From contig JAEMBT020000008.1 of assembly GCA_018873245.2 (NCBI GenBank), positions 248,001-312,000 on the forward strand: a stretch of 64,000 nt of DNA. Reading direction: 5' to 3'. Source of the stretch: Archegozetes longisetosus. Its lineage: Eukaryota > Arthropoda > Arachnida > Sarcoptiformes > Trhypochthoniidae. Position 1 is the stretch's first letter. Every line of letters begins with the position of its first letter. Under the pieces are notes generated by a model. That model was not told the DNA's origin and did no database searches. It was given only the letters and a program-made list of their open reading frames with translations. A program made the translations under genes and the position numbers. Positions 41,201-54,600 of the stretch are shown here, piece by piece.

Positions 41201-44200
41201 AAGGTCTTTGATCTAGTTTAAAGCATTCTCGCCTCAGAGTTGGTCATTGCATTCTCTGTGTGTGACACATGTGCTGTTTTTCTGTATGTAATGAATAGTA
41301 AATGATTCTCTGACCAGCAAAATATATTAGCAGCCGGTTATCGTTGTTTGCTTCCTGACAGGAAGTGGCCGTTACCTCAAGCTCTGTAGCATTAGTTACA
41401 GAAAATCAGTTAACAATAATATATTTGTGCTCTTATTAATATAGGTTACAGAGTATTTTGCATTGTTTTTGGGAATCAATTTCGGGTATATTATACGTTA
41501 AACGTTATAGACTTTGCTCTGGACTAATGGGTTTAGTTTGCCTTCAATAGTACTCGTTTCTGTATTATGCAATAGTTTATTCCATGGATTATGAAATTCT
41601 AATAATAAAGAAAAGATTAGAAGCAAAAAATGGTTTTGAGATGAAAGCTCTCATGAGAATGGTATATAATTTTGATATAGTTGAATAAAGTTTAAACATT
41701 TCATCATAAGAGTAATTATAAGTGGCCATAATTAATGATAAAATACGATCAGCACAATATTTTTGTAATTTACAATACATCCCACGGTTCAATAATGACA
41801 GGAAACAAGATTCGGATAAGAGAAGTAGCAATCATTGTGGTTTAAGTTAAAAATACTCAAATCTTTATCTCGATCTAGAAGCTATGACTTTTTTGGAGAA
41901 ATGTTTTAGGCAGACATTCACAGGTAAAGTACAGTAGAGTGTAATTCATATCCAGTTCTTCATACAGAATAGGAATATGCCCGCAGGCCTTGATGACGAT
42001 TATAAGAAAAAGAAGAGAACAAACTTGATTACATTCTGTCGCTTTAGTCTTGTTTACCAACCATCAAAAAAGAAGAAAGAAAAATAATTAATCAAAGCAA
42101 TAAATTAAATTTCAAACAAAAATAAAAGGCAGGCCTGTAATTAGTTTAGAGGGGAAGACTCGCTAAAATAATATATGAGTAAATTGTTAATGAGGGTGGA
42201 GTTTATTTGGCCAAAACCTTAAGAATATGTTACAATTTTTTCGCAAATTATTATTATTGTAGGATTTTGGTGACCACCCTCGCTATAGATGCCATACGTG
42301 TACGCATTGATGGCAATGATAGCATAACATGCTTTTATATTCAAATTAATGCTAAAAGAAAGCACTGGTTTATTAGTCTATAATCTATAGTTTATAGTAT
42401 TTATCAAAAAAGAGAGATCCAAAGCATTTTTGAGTGAGCATATTTACAAATGAGAAAGCGGTGCAAAGAAGTTTTCGTGCCCCAAGTCATCATCTATTCC
42501 TGTCTTTTTGAGCGCTTCACTGACTTTCAATAGAGCCTAAGTTAAAATAGTGTCATTATTGCATAAAATAACTTTCCGCATAAACAATTGAGCACTAAAG
42601 TCTTTAGGTTATAAGCAATTTGAACAGAGGCACACAGGCTTTGTTATCAGCTCTTCCAAAATATTTACTTTTTAAAATTCGATTCTAATTCAACTTTAAT
42701 TGATTTTACTTTAAATAATTTCTAATTATTGAATCAGTTGTGCAATTGTTTTGAGCAATACTTCTATTTCTTAGTTCAAGGATAAAGATAAGGCACAAAA
42801 CCAAAACCTCTTGAGACCTCAAATTCCAGACCTTCAAGTTCAAAACCTCAAAACCACGCTTAAAACACTCAAGTCATAAATTGTGAGCGAAGTAATCCCT
42901 TTTCATAAAGCCTGATCAGAGCTGTCACATAGAAATGTGTTTGAGTTAACTGTTTTGCAAAACAAATAAAGTTTAAGCAAATTATTGCAAATTAATTGAA
43001 GTCACTTTCAGTAAATCTATTGAAGAAGAGCGATCACTTCTCATCAACTTTGAAACTGTAATTATAGTGTTTTTACGCTAATCTTTCGAATCAGAACACA
43101 ATTTACTGACCATTGATTATAGCGTTGGCTTCAGAGTCAATTTCTAGAGTCGTCTCAAGAATATGAGTTCTATTCACTTTATATCGCAAACATTTGCAAA
43201 TTTTGAATCTTGTTTTTCTGTTTATCTAAAATTGTCTCAAATGAACTGATCATAGTTATTAGAGTACATGAAACTCACAATAACCTGATAAGTAACTTCG
43301 ATAAAACACATAAGATGTTTGCTTTTAATCAAATTGAAACAATCAAAATATTAGAACATTTATCCGAACTGACATTAGATTTGAAAAATAAATAATTGTC
43401 GCTCAATCTGAGTCAGTCGATTGGGCTTGTTCAGTATAACTCGCCTTATCTTGGACTGTTGAGCAGATCTTGTAGAGACTTTAATGTACTTTTGGAGTTA
43501 TAAACTTCTGATTCGACAAATATTAAATGAGATAATGAAATATTTCTAATTAAAATTACGCCTCATTGAAAATGAACTGTTAGTTCATATTAAACGCCAT
43601 CAAAGTGAAGGGCAAATAAAAAGAGATGTTATTTATTAATTTTTTATGTGATGCTCGAAGTTATGACAATTTGAAAAATGTTCTCATTTAATTGCATACC
43701 CCAATGAATTATTTCTCAGAATAAATCTTTGTCATTGGCTCAGACGAGATTCAATTTTTTTCATATTCTCTTAGTTTTTTTATCTCATAATTAATTATAA
43801 TCTAAAATGGTTTATATGCAAATGAGTTAATTTAAGAATTTAGAAAATTAAGTTTTTAAGCACTCCGTTCATTATGGCTTTGATGTATTTATTAACACAA
43901 TATTAAATTAATTTAATTATAGTTATAACTCCCAGTTTTGAACAAACTTCTCAATTAAGTTTTCGTAAGTCCTGCAGACTATTCAAAATGAACAGTACGT
44001 TAGGATCGTTTTTCAGAGCTCTCTCAAATCTCAACCAACCATGAAGTCAGAAAATTAATATAAAGCTGAATTATTGAATATAAAGCTGAAGTGTTTAACT
44101 ATTTTCGTTGCCTTCAGGCCTACAGCAGTATTTCATTTTATAATGTTTCACTCTATGACTGCCTCTTCTCCCAAAAAATGGTTCTCAACTCTTGGCACCA

Positions 44201-45953
44201 AAATCTTTAGCTTTATTGTTTATGCTTCATGGGAACCACTAAACTAACTTCTAAAGAGATTGCTTTTGACAAACAGATAACTTCCGGAGCATTTTTGCCA
44301 ATTTCTGTTATTAATTAAAGCTGTCAAGAATTATAATTATACAAACTATTTTTTCGCAAAAAGTATAGATTAAGATAAACTTCTATTTTGTAAAATGAAT
44401 TTATTTAACTCGATTTGCTTAATTGCTTATTTCTTTCACTCAATTTTAACACCGAATACACTTTTGCTCTTAAATGCCAATGAGAGAGTAGGCATTAGAG
44501 ACCTATCGCTACTGTAACTAATTTTTTAAGCGCACGCTTTGCTCATTTAAAATTGATAGTAACTCTCTCGCGCCTTAAGACATACCAATAGTGTTTGAAA
44601 GTAATATAAGTATAATACCTCTATACTGGTGTTATGCATTTCCTATTCAATCGCAGCCTTTTTCAGAGCCGTCGTATTAAGTCTACCACAAACTTAAAAA
44701 TTTGTTGTGCATCCCTCAGGCTTGACAGGTAATCAAACGCTACTGTAATTTATTACTGTTTCCAAGTCATTAGTCCTCTTCGGACTGCGCTTTTGCTCTG
44801 TTCATACTGTATCATAGATTATAAAACCATTACGCGTTAGACATTCATTTCAAGCTTAGTTTCAATAAGTTATTTAATTTTATCACTTCTTCCAGATTAT
44901 TAAATATAATTTGAAAGGTATACACTACTTCTAAATAACCTGGTCTAAAGTTAAATATTTCAATTTTATCAAATTAATTTCTGATGTGAAACCAAATTTA
45001 TCCTTACATACATTAGAATATCATTTGTTTAATCAGTTAAGTAACTTGAATAAATTATATAATACTATCAATTTATCAAAAATATTAGAAAGCAATAGCC
45101 ATCAAAATATTAGTACTCCTATGTATAAAATAAGTTATTTTCTGTTTTAATCAGTATTCATAAAAAGATCATTATATGAATAGCTCTTTCGATAAATGAA
45201 AGAGTAAAATATGGTAATGATTCCACGAATGTTCACTTTCAATAAAAGTTATTTGAAAACTTTCTCAAAAGTAATTAATCAATTTTTATTGCTTTTGACT
45301 ACTTCACTATTTTTTAATTAAGTTTTGGAGCAAAGAGTATTGCATAACCTCTTATTTGCCCGAACGCTAGAAAGTGGTAGCGAATCATTTACTGATCCGG
45401 CTACTAGATATCTAATAATAAAAAGAATATCTGCACAACTTTTGCAATTAAATGTCTAAACTTTATCTCACATCTCAAGTTTTATACGAAGAAAAGCTAA
45501 TTAATAAAATAATTGATTGAAATCAAAGTTCGATAGCACTGACACCGTAAGCATTGCATATCTATTCCTAATTTGTATTTTAAGATAGTAATAAAAACAA
45601 ATAATTATGAGACTATATCCTGTAGTAATAAAATTGTAGTTCTACTATAAAACGAAGTAAAACTTAGCTTTAATGTTATTTTAAAGTTTGCTCATTTCCT
45701 ATTTATTATCAATAATTATTGCTGTGAACGCACACTTTAAAACATGATTATTCATTCACTAATAAAACAAACTATTAAAATACTTTAGCTTCAGTTGACA
45801 TGCATTTGGCTAAACCTAATAATTATATATTAAACAAAAATAGAGAAAAAGAAATATATGCACAGAGAATGAAAAATTATAATTATAGTTTGCAATATGA
45901 GAAATTCATTAATTTCATAATACAGTATACCCAAACACATAAGGTTTATAAAC

Positions 45954-45985
45954 CCTGTGTAGAGCTGTATACCTACACAGGTATA
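45954..45985. repeat. Two overlapping perfect hairpins
   Basis: CCTGTGTAG (45954-45962) pairs perfectly with CTACACAGG (45973-45981). TATACCT (45968-45974) pairs perfectly with AGGTATA (45979-45985). The two stems share bases and exclude each other. They lie about 720 bases upstream of the spineless/Ahr start codon. Confidence 0.6.
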
Positions 45986-46079
45986 TATGCATGTCTAACT
46001 TATATAGTATCATCTCTGGTGACCGGCAGGTGTAGTTAGACTCTAAAAATAACGATTTTTGTCTTTTCTCCTTTCATAA

Positions 46080-46260
46080 CGTTGAGTTTGAGTTGTTTAG
46101 ACGGCCAGGTATAACAGTAGAAAATAGTGAACAGCACTAACGCTACCAAAAACTATGATCACAAAGTTTTCTATTTTTTCCCCACTCGTCGACAAAAGAG
46201 TGAGTCCACGATTGGACGGTATATGCGCGGAGGCGGAACTGAGGAGGGCTTGGCTTAAAT
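46080..46260 (+). promoter_or_regulatory. GC-richer island upstream of spineless/Ahr, possible promoter or 5'UTR exon
   Basis: Within an AT-rich region this stretch carries GCGCGGAGGCGGAACTGAGG and CCCCACTCGTCGAC and lies about 450-600 bases before the start codon. The sequence just before the ATG (catcatttcag) looks like a splice acceptor, so a noncoding first exon may end in or near this island. No TATA box or initiator was pinned. Confidence 0.3.
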
Positions 46261-46701
46261 GAAATGTTCAGAGCATGTTTGGCACGCTATAGATGTGTTA
46301 TTAAAATGAAAATGATTCCAGAATGCTTTGAGCCTCAAACTAAGACCTGTAGTGATCCATTACTATGAAAGGCTCGATTTAACTATTTTTCCATAAAAAC
46401 TAATTTATTCAGTTATTGATTTGCCGCCAAAAAATGTTGAATCAATTGTTTTCAATTTAAGATGTGACCATTCCTTCGTTGTCTGATTCGAACTTTTTTA
46501 ACATTGAAACAATTCTCGTCAAATTCAAGCTTAAAGTATGTGCTCTTCTTTTCACTTAGTACTCCATCGATTATTACTGATCAATAATCCTCATATACAT
46601 GTGATGCCACCAATTAATCATATGATATCATTGTAAATATTCAACTTATACAAGAAAACCCTTCCATCACTTCGACCATCACTCACCACATCATTTCAGT
46701 C

Positions 46702-46757
46702 ATGAATCATTTGGGCACTATGTATGCCACCAAAAGAAGACGAAGAAATAGTAAAAG
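46702..46757 (+). CDS. ss: spineless/Ahr exon 1 (start codon, KRRRR)
   Basis: The exon encodes [18 protein letters not shown] before an AG/gtatca donor. The pattern [13 protein letters not shown] is, as far as I recall, nearly the same as the Drosophila Spineless N-terminus, which is why the first ATG was chosen although a second Met follows six codons later. The KRRRR stretch is part of the family nuclear localisation signal. Human AHR has the equivalent YASRKRRKP in its own first exon. Confidence 0.9.
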
Positions 46758-49700
46758 GTATCAAACTTATCTTTGCTCACTTCCATCTTTTCTTTTCAAT
46801 CAATAAATAAGAGAAATGTATAATGATTGAGAGACCCAAACAAATTGTCAGCCAAATAATTCTTTGTTTGTATTGACGACAGATTTCTACTTACTAAAAA
46901 AGTGTGAGCTGTCAATGATACGTGTTGTCTGCATGAGAACAAGGTTACAATTATGCCCTCTTTATTAGTGAATCGAACATTTTTCACATTGATTAGGCTT
47001 TTTTCTGTTAATTTAATAGCCGAAATTCTCGGCAGAAATACTTTCTCATAATTTAGTCTCAACACATATTAGTAGATAAAACACTATTTAAATGGTGATC
47101 ATTTAGTTGAAAGTAATTCAAGTGAAATAAACTTGATAAGAGATATCTGTATTATACTAGTATAGACTCTTTGAGATAAAACAAATGAAATATTTCATAA
47201 AATGAAATGAACTACTTTTCACTTTCCTATTGGAAACATTTGCGAAATCACTTAAAATCACAATTGTTTAAGAGTTCAAGTGTCAAACCGATTGAAATCG
47301 GGCTTTTCGTTAGCTATTGCTATAATTAGGAATATTTGGCATTCGCAAAGAACGCCAACCACTTGTTCCGGCAGAATAACCGTGGATATAGTCGAAGATC
47401 TGTTTCCCTCTTTATATCCCAAGGATAGGCCTCTGGCCCTCAATCAGAGTTACTATTTTAAAGTACTGAACTGTTGTTTAAATACTAATTCTTGTTTTAG
47501 CTCAAAGTATTAGTGATCGAATTGGTTTAGTTATTTGGTTTTACCTTTTAGTTGTAATGTTTGTTGTAGCAATGCTTCACATATCCATCACTGATGACTT
47601 GGTGGTCATGTATAATCATTATAATGATTGCGAATGCCTTATCGATGCAGACTCTTATAATATATGAAATTAATGCATTTCGCATTAGACAAATCGTATT
47701 TTAAATATTCAGATATTTGTCTATTCCTTTGAAGTTCGAGGACATTGCACTTGAGGCTAATTCAACCCATTAGTTGTTTAACAGAATAATAGCATTACCA
47801 CTATTATAAACTACAGGAATAAGAATAAATGGTATGATAAGTTGATATTTTCTCAAAGTCAATGAGTCCATTGGCAATAATAGATGTATGTTCACTTCAG
47901 TATATTAGTTGTTAGCGTAAAACCACAGACATGTAAAGCTAAGCACTGATTCACAGTCACACACACTTAGATTTTTTGATGTAAACTGAGTCAAACGTTT
48001 GACGACTTGCATGTTTTATACAATTTTTAGCATAAAATAAGGCCTAAAAAGTGATGTTGTGCTGCAGAGAGACTGATGTGATAAGTTGGCAACATAAGCA
48101 CCACTACCATCAAAGCTAACGAGTCAAATTTTAGTGAGAGAGTAAATGAGTCAGTTCTTCGTTTTTATAGATGTTTCATAGAAAGGCAAAGTTTCGTGCC
48201 TGTTTCAGCTTTGCTTTTCATCTAACATTTTATGCATGCATTGCAGCAGCAAATGTATAAACTTATATTTATATATATATTGTACTTAGTGGGCTTCTTG
48301 TGTCGCATGTTTGGACCTCTCAGTCGTGTTACAGGACATCATAGAGCCACGCAAACAGCAAACATGCAATAGTTGCCACCACCAAAAGCGAGTCTTCAAA
48401 AAACCATACTAAGTATTATGTAATACAACTAACTGTTAGACAACGGCAGCTTTTCTATTATGCTTTAACTCCGTTGCTGTATTTGTGCTAATTTGCTTAT
48501 CAATTGAAATCAATTTCACTATTGCATGCCTTCAATATTACGACAAACATGAACGTCATTCAAATTGTTATTTTTTTCTACTAAACGAACTGAAACATGC
48601 GATCTTATACCGCCACTGCAAACTTGGATTGGTTTAGGTTAGGGTAGGCTTTATTTGCTAAATCTATTCCCACTACTGTTATGATATGCACTCACTATCT
48701 TATCAATATGAGAGATCTCTAAAAATTATACTAATAAATACTATTTACATCAGTTAACTAGCAATTAAATAACATTCAGTACAAATAGAGCTTTAATTAT
48801 GAAAAGAAAGCAATAATTGGAGTGAAAATTAAATCAAACTTCATTTGATTTATTATTTTCGATTTTTATGCAATGCGTGAGTCCAATAATTAGTGCCTTT
48901 ACAGCCTAATAGTATTAGCATAAGAATAATCATTATCATCGCATTGATCTTATTTAAACGATCAAATTTGGAGTTTATCTTGCTCTTTAAGAGAATTTGT
49001 TTTTTGATCAGAGGTTGTAAATACGAGTATAAAATGTGAATAATACTAGTATGAACTAAATTGGCTGAAAAGCGCATCTTTCTACAAACTATCAAATTGT
49101 AATCTTAAGAGTGGATTATAATTGAGCTAAAATTGTAATTTATGTGATTATAATTATTAATTATAGCACGAGTTAACATGAAAATTGGTCTGAATCTTGT
49201 TATTAGTTCTTAACTTTGTATTTGCATCCATCTGTTAAATGACAGTAAATCTATTCGTAATTTGCTTAATCCCTTATGTAACTCACAAGTTAGTAGCAGT
49301 TTTGCTAACATTCTTCAGATGAGCTGATAGTTGCGTAATGGCCAAAGCGCTTAATATTCATTTGGCCGATGCCTTAAGGCAATGACAGTGAATGAGTGGT
49401 TTTTTATTTGTTGGCGATCATTCTCTACTTGTAGTAAGAGACATAACCTAAACTACAATGTATTAAAGAAAAGTTTCAGTCTATTAAAAGCCTTGTGGCA
49501 GTTTTGTATCGCAATAGTGCTAAAAGTTGTCTCTAATACTCTATGGGACTTATCCAATTGTACACGAGGCTACAAAAACCTCCCTTTGCTGAATAGGTCA
49601 TTAGCGGAGGCCACCACTGCCGAAAATCATTAATTTTTCTCAGTCTAGTTTCGACAGGTATGAGTATTTTCACTTCTAATATTGAGGATAGCCTTATATT

Positions 49701-50764
49701 TTGACCCAAAACTAGCTCTATAACACTATAACACTATCATCTAGAACTGCCTTTCAGCTGATTAGGTATTTTAGTGCCTAATTCACTAAAACTAAACCAT
49801 AATAAGAGTAACAATAATGGTATGGATGTTAATTACATTACCAGTTGTGATATACGGCTACTTATTCCCCAAATGCAACTGTTACTGCAAGCGTTTGTGT
49901 GCGAGAAATGACAACCTTAAAAATTATTGCTCCAATTTGTCGCGAAACCCTTTTCTTAATTAGATGGACACGAAAAATAATTAGAGTCTCGATCACCTGA
50001 AAGCTCATCGCAATAAACATAAATAAAAATGGGAACAACTATTATTTTATGTCTATAATCGTAATAAAAAATGTTGCAGTATTTTTAGTTTGCTTTCTGC
50101 TTAAGTAATTTTTGTTTATGTGTGGTATTGAGCTACTTTTCTATCTAACTTGTAAGTTATAAGCCATCTGTTTCAATCAGAGAAAGTTATGCTGTAATGA
50201 TTGAAGCTTTTTTTATGTCACATTATATTACATAACTTATGGATAGCTACGGTATGATCTCAGATTTTTTTAACACTAATAATTTATTTGCTTGATTTGG
50301 TTTCTTTTGAAAGATATTTCGCTTCTGAAAACGAATCAAATGCCGAAATAATGCACACTCTGTGTGGCCCAAGCGAAATAGCTATCTAAAAAATTGGAAC
50401 AGATGTAGACTCAAATTTACTAGAGTTTTTCGAAGATAAATGCATTATTAGTCAACCTTAGGACAATTGAGGGGATTATGCTATGCTATAAGTTTCTTAC
50501 ATATAGAATAAAATGTTCTCTCAAATAGTAAGGATATATAGATCTATTTATGGAACAATTTTTTGATTCAATTCAATTTCATGTCGTGTCCAGAAACTGT
50601 CTCCGGTTGTCTGTCCATGCAGTAGGTTGCGTGATTCAGTGTTCAGTCTTATAGAATATAAGAATATATGCCAATTCTTGCAATACTATCTTTTTCTATC
50701 TGTATGTACACTTTTAGTTAGATTTGGTCTATGCGTGCGGACATCTATACCTTTGTCTCAGTGC

Positions 50765-50816
<52 letters not shown>

Positions 50817-51672
50817 CTCGCTGACTGTCCCTTTCATTGAGTCTGGATATCTGTTTCTCTGCTCAGAAAGATGTATTATTTTTCTTTTCTTACTGCTTGC
50901 GTGAATCATTGATGAAAAAGTTTGCTTAATAATGCATTGTCGATGTCTCAATGTTGCGATTCATTGTGTTTGTCCATAAGTTATCAAATGAAATATTCCT
51001 TTTATGAATCTATAGACCTTTGCTAAATCCAAATATGGATATTCTGCAATTGGCTTATGGCTCGAATGGCCGCAAAATTGAAGCCAACAAAGTCACTATA
51101 GCTAACTTATAGTCATTAACTTCTCGATCGTACCTCAAACTAAAATCAAGGCTATCTTTGATTAATTTATTACCTTTAAGCTCAAAACAAAAACAGAAAT
51201 CTCAATTCAATTATGTTGAATCAGAATTTATTTTGTTTCAAACTGAAATTGAAATACTGAACATTTGTGCATTTTTCGACAAATCGAGTCTAAACCACAA
51301 AATAGAAAAGACGAGTGAATGATATTAGAGAGAGAGTGCAGTGGATATACTAAAACCTTAAATCCTATTGAAAAAGCTGACAATACATGAAGTGCACGCT
51401 CTATCGATCACCCATTATTTGCACAAATTGTAATTAATTTTTATTATTCATATGACTTTATTCTATTATATTCTATTGCAGTATTCGTGTTCAGCCAAAG
51501 GATGGTCAAACCAAATCAAATCCATCTAAAAGGCATAGAGAGCGTCTTAATTCCGAGCTCGATATGTTAGCCAGTCTTCTCCCCTTTGAACAAAGTGTTC
51601 TCTCCAAACTCGATAAACTTTCGATACTCCGATTAAGTGTTTCTTACTTGAGGACCAAGAGCTACTTTCAAG
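46702..51672 (+). CDS. ss: Aryl hydrocarbon receptor / spineless orthologue, 5' part
   Basis: A bHLH-PAS transcription factor that dimerises with ARNT/Tango and binds GCGTG-core sites. In insects spineless specifies antennal and leg identity and some photoreceptor and bristle fates. Two exons are supported: 46702-46757 and 51482-51672. They join in phase 2 (AG/T) to give an unbroken N-terminus of about 82 residues: the basic KRRRR stretch, then [16 protein letters not shown] (DNA-contact basic region), and the HLH ending [17 protein letters not shown]. The second exon ends in phase 1, as expected before the usual Val. The PAS-A, PAS-B and transactivation exons are absent from what I can recognise up to 64,000 and should lie further right, possibly after an intron over 12 kb. 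Family assignment is very strong; the insect name is used by similarity. Confidence 0.93.
46758..51481 (+). other. First coding intron of spineless/Ahr
   Basis: 4.7 kb from gtatca to ttctattgcag, between the start exon and the bHLH exon. It contains a CT tract and three exact TTGCGTG/CACGCAA heptamers. A GC-richer patch at 47320-47450 (an open frame of 77 codons spans it) shows no known protein and may be a conserved noncoding element. Confidence 0.85.
50767..50813. repeat. (CT)n microsatellite, about 47 bases, in spineless intron
   Basis: An uninterrupted CT tract lying about 670 bases before the bHLH exon. Confidence 0.98.
51482..51672 (+). CDS. ss: spineless/Ahr bHLH exon
   Basis: This exon holds the entire basic helix-loop-helix. 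The acceptor is ttctattgcag, with one base of a split codon first. The basic region [17 protein letters not shown] carries the His and Arg residues that contact the GCGTG half-site. Helix 1 is followed by [25 protein letters not shown] and KSYFQ. The donor is CAAG/gtaagata. The equivalent human exon has the same limits, so intron positions are conserved. Confidence 0.95.
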
Positions 51673-54600
51673 GTAAGATAAAGTTAAATTATGTTATTGA
51701 GCCTCAACAAATTCAATTCACAAATCAACAAAAATGAACAAAATCTTATTAACGAGCAGTTTATACGAATTCAAATTTAATATTATCAAAGAGTTTATTC
51801 AATGCAATCTTAAAGCTAGTGATACCACAGGAGATGTGATTTTGTTGAGATGTTTTCTTTCAATCTTATAAATTTGAAAAGTTCAAAAGTCACTAAAATG
51901 TTGAATAGCTTTGAGTCGGTAAACGATTCATGTCCGAAAAGGTCGTTTAACTTAAAAGAGCAGTTACGCTATTATGAGCCCCAATTTTTCAAAAGTAAAA
52001 ATTATTAGACATGACTCCACTTTTTTATTGAGCAGTGCAGACAAAATTATGATTATATCCTATGTAACAAATCTGGTTTCGTATTTTAAACTATGGAATC
52101 ACTGCAAAAAACTGGCTCAATGCTTGTTAACTATTTAACTAACTTATTTAAAAAAGTATTATAACTGCACTCTATTGGGTTATATCGTTATCGAAGCTGT
52201 AGTTCTTTTAAGAAGTATAGCATTACTGACGATCACAACTTCATTCTTCTTGTTCTCCTTCCTCTTCTACTACTACTAGTTCAAAGCCAGAAGAAACTAA
52301 AACTTTTCATTACATGACCCTTAAAATTATTGTTTACAATGTTGTTCGACCACATCATTAGATATAAGATATCTCATAATTTTATTTATGAATCATGAGC
52401 TCAACTTGTTTTCTATATATATATATATTTATACATATAATATTTCTATATATTATTTCGTATAGATTTTATTTTTGGCACTGCTTTTATTTAAGGGAAT
52501 CTCTGCTTTCGACCACCCATTGAGGGCCTCTTACCAGCAAAGATACAAATAATTAGTTACTGAATTGGTTTTCTCTAATTGTGGTTACCTTCTAAACAGA
52601 CTTATTATTTAGTGAATTATTGCAATTGAGATGTTTGTTTTCTTATTTTATAATAATGAGAAAAGTTACATTTAGTTTAATTCTTTTTCTACTTTTCACT
52701 TGTGGAAGGTTTTGCAAAATATTTTGCCAGAAATTAGTATTTGAGCTGAGCGTTTCTCACCCATACGAAAGTTTACGACTAACTCGAAAGAATAACTCAA
52801 ATTAACCTTTAATTATTTGTGTGTAGGTGAGCATTAAAAGTTGAGAACAAAAATAGTAGAAAAAGTTGTTCAAATTATAATTGTTTCTCATAAGTTGAAC
52901 TTTAAATTTTGGTCTACTGCTTCAAAACAGAGATTGTTTAATGAAGCGACTGTAAGGCATCGCTAATTGAGGAATTTAAGTGCATTCCTGTAAAAAGAAA
53001 TGTATTAATTGTTGCGTGTCTGTCATGAGCGGCCAAAATATTATATTTTCGTGTCTGTGTGTATGTTATGAAATGGTTATGTGCCCAAAAAGTAAAAAAG
53101 CTAACGTTTAGGCCGAGCTTTTGGTGGTGTTAAGTGAATGTTGTACTCATGAATGTCGCGTGTGTTGGTTTTCAAGTAAACATTTAGTGTTATAAAACGC
53201 CCATTTTCTACTCGCACATCACCACAGCTACAACTATGAAAAACTATTCAACTAACCAAACATAATATGTTTGTAAATATACCACAGATTATGTATATTT
53301 AATAGAGGATCAGAAGACCATCTATTTGTCTCATATGAAATGAGACAATTAGTTGAGCAGACAATTTAATGACAGGTCGCGTATTGCATCTGTTTCTGAA
53401 CTGTGCTTTTCTGCTTTCAAATCACTGGTCGTGTTCTTTTAAATATTTTTCATATCATATAACATATATCTCTTGATTCTGTTGAATCAGTACTTTTCTC
53501 TTCTAAGCTCTACTATTTTGCTGATGGTTTTAAGTTATATTCATGTCACGTATAATACTTAGGCATTTAAAGCTGCAATACCTATGCTATACCAGTGCTA
53601 TAGCGAATGTAATACCTATCATATATAATTCATTCCACTTAATTATGCACCAAATTTCGTATCTATACCAAAACGGAAATGAGTTTTTGATGTATACAAG
53701 AGTAGTAGCAGAAGAAATTTCGCATAAATTTTGATGTTTCAAAGGGTTTAAAAGCATAATTTTCAATTATTTTAATGATCCCGAGCTCACAAAAGCAAAT
53801 AACAAATGCAATTTAAATTCATAAATCAAAACCAAATCAAAGCCAAACGGACGCAACTATTAATTAAGAACACCATTGTTGGCTATATTATCTTATATGG
53901 TACAAGTAGCACAACGTCAGAACTATCTCTGACCTTAAACTTTTCAATTTTGCGCATTATACTATTACTATTACTCAAACAATTGGCATCATTTTCAATG
54001 TAATAATCTTTTAAAAAGCATTATTAATAGTTTTACGTTTTATAACAGCTCTGTGAGACTATTAACTAGATTTTATGACATACAAAAAATTGTGTCTATT
54101 TTGTTTATTGTTTATAGAATTTTTTCTTTTTCTCATATCTTCATGATATAATTCAAAAATGATGTGTCAGCCAAGTCACACTTGAAGCTCTTATGAGACC
54201 CTTATCGACATACTATAATGCGATCTGTCAAAATAATTTTGTCAAACTTTAAAACAAAAATCATGTTCGTAAACATGGAGATAAGGCATGAGCTCAAAAA
54301 ATGATTTGCCAAACGAGTACTAAGAAATACAAAATTACAGTAAGCTATTTGCAAAGCAGGTGCAACTCTCAGATCGAAATATTGCAGTTGACAGGCTTTA
54401 GCCTAACTATCCTAGTTTTCATTTGTTCAGTTCAAGTTTTCTCTCTATTGGCACCAATACAGAAGTGAATGTTCGTACAGATAGCAGGAACAATCTTCAT
54501 TTTTGTTTATATAAACATATATAATCCCTCAATTGATGCAAATTCTTGTTTTTAATCATTTTATGAAAATGACATTCTTCTAATTGCAATTTGTCTTCAA

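Larger units (their letters stand above)
16152..46701. other. 30-kb gene-free interval upstream of spineless/Ahr
   Basis: No exon supported by both a recognisable protein family and splice sites was found on either strand. The longest open frame (102 codons, minus strand 37623-37315) matches nothing I know. The interval holds GA and CT tracts, an ATT tract, an ACAAT tract, a 10-mer tandem repeat, a foldback element and small palindromes, listed separately. Its position before a developmental transcription factor suggests a cis-regulatory domain, which is inference. Confidence 0.55.

Noticed and set aside
50627..50951. Open frames with Ser-Leu or Arg-Glu repeats across the CT tract
   Set aside because: They are products of the microsatellite inside the spineless intron.
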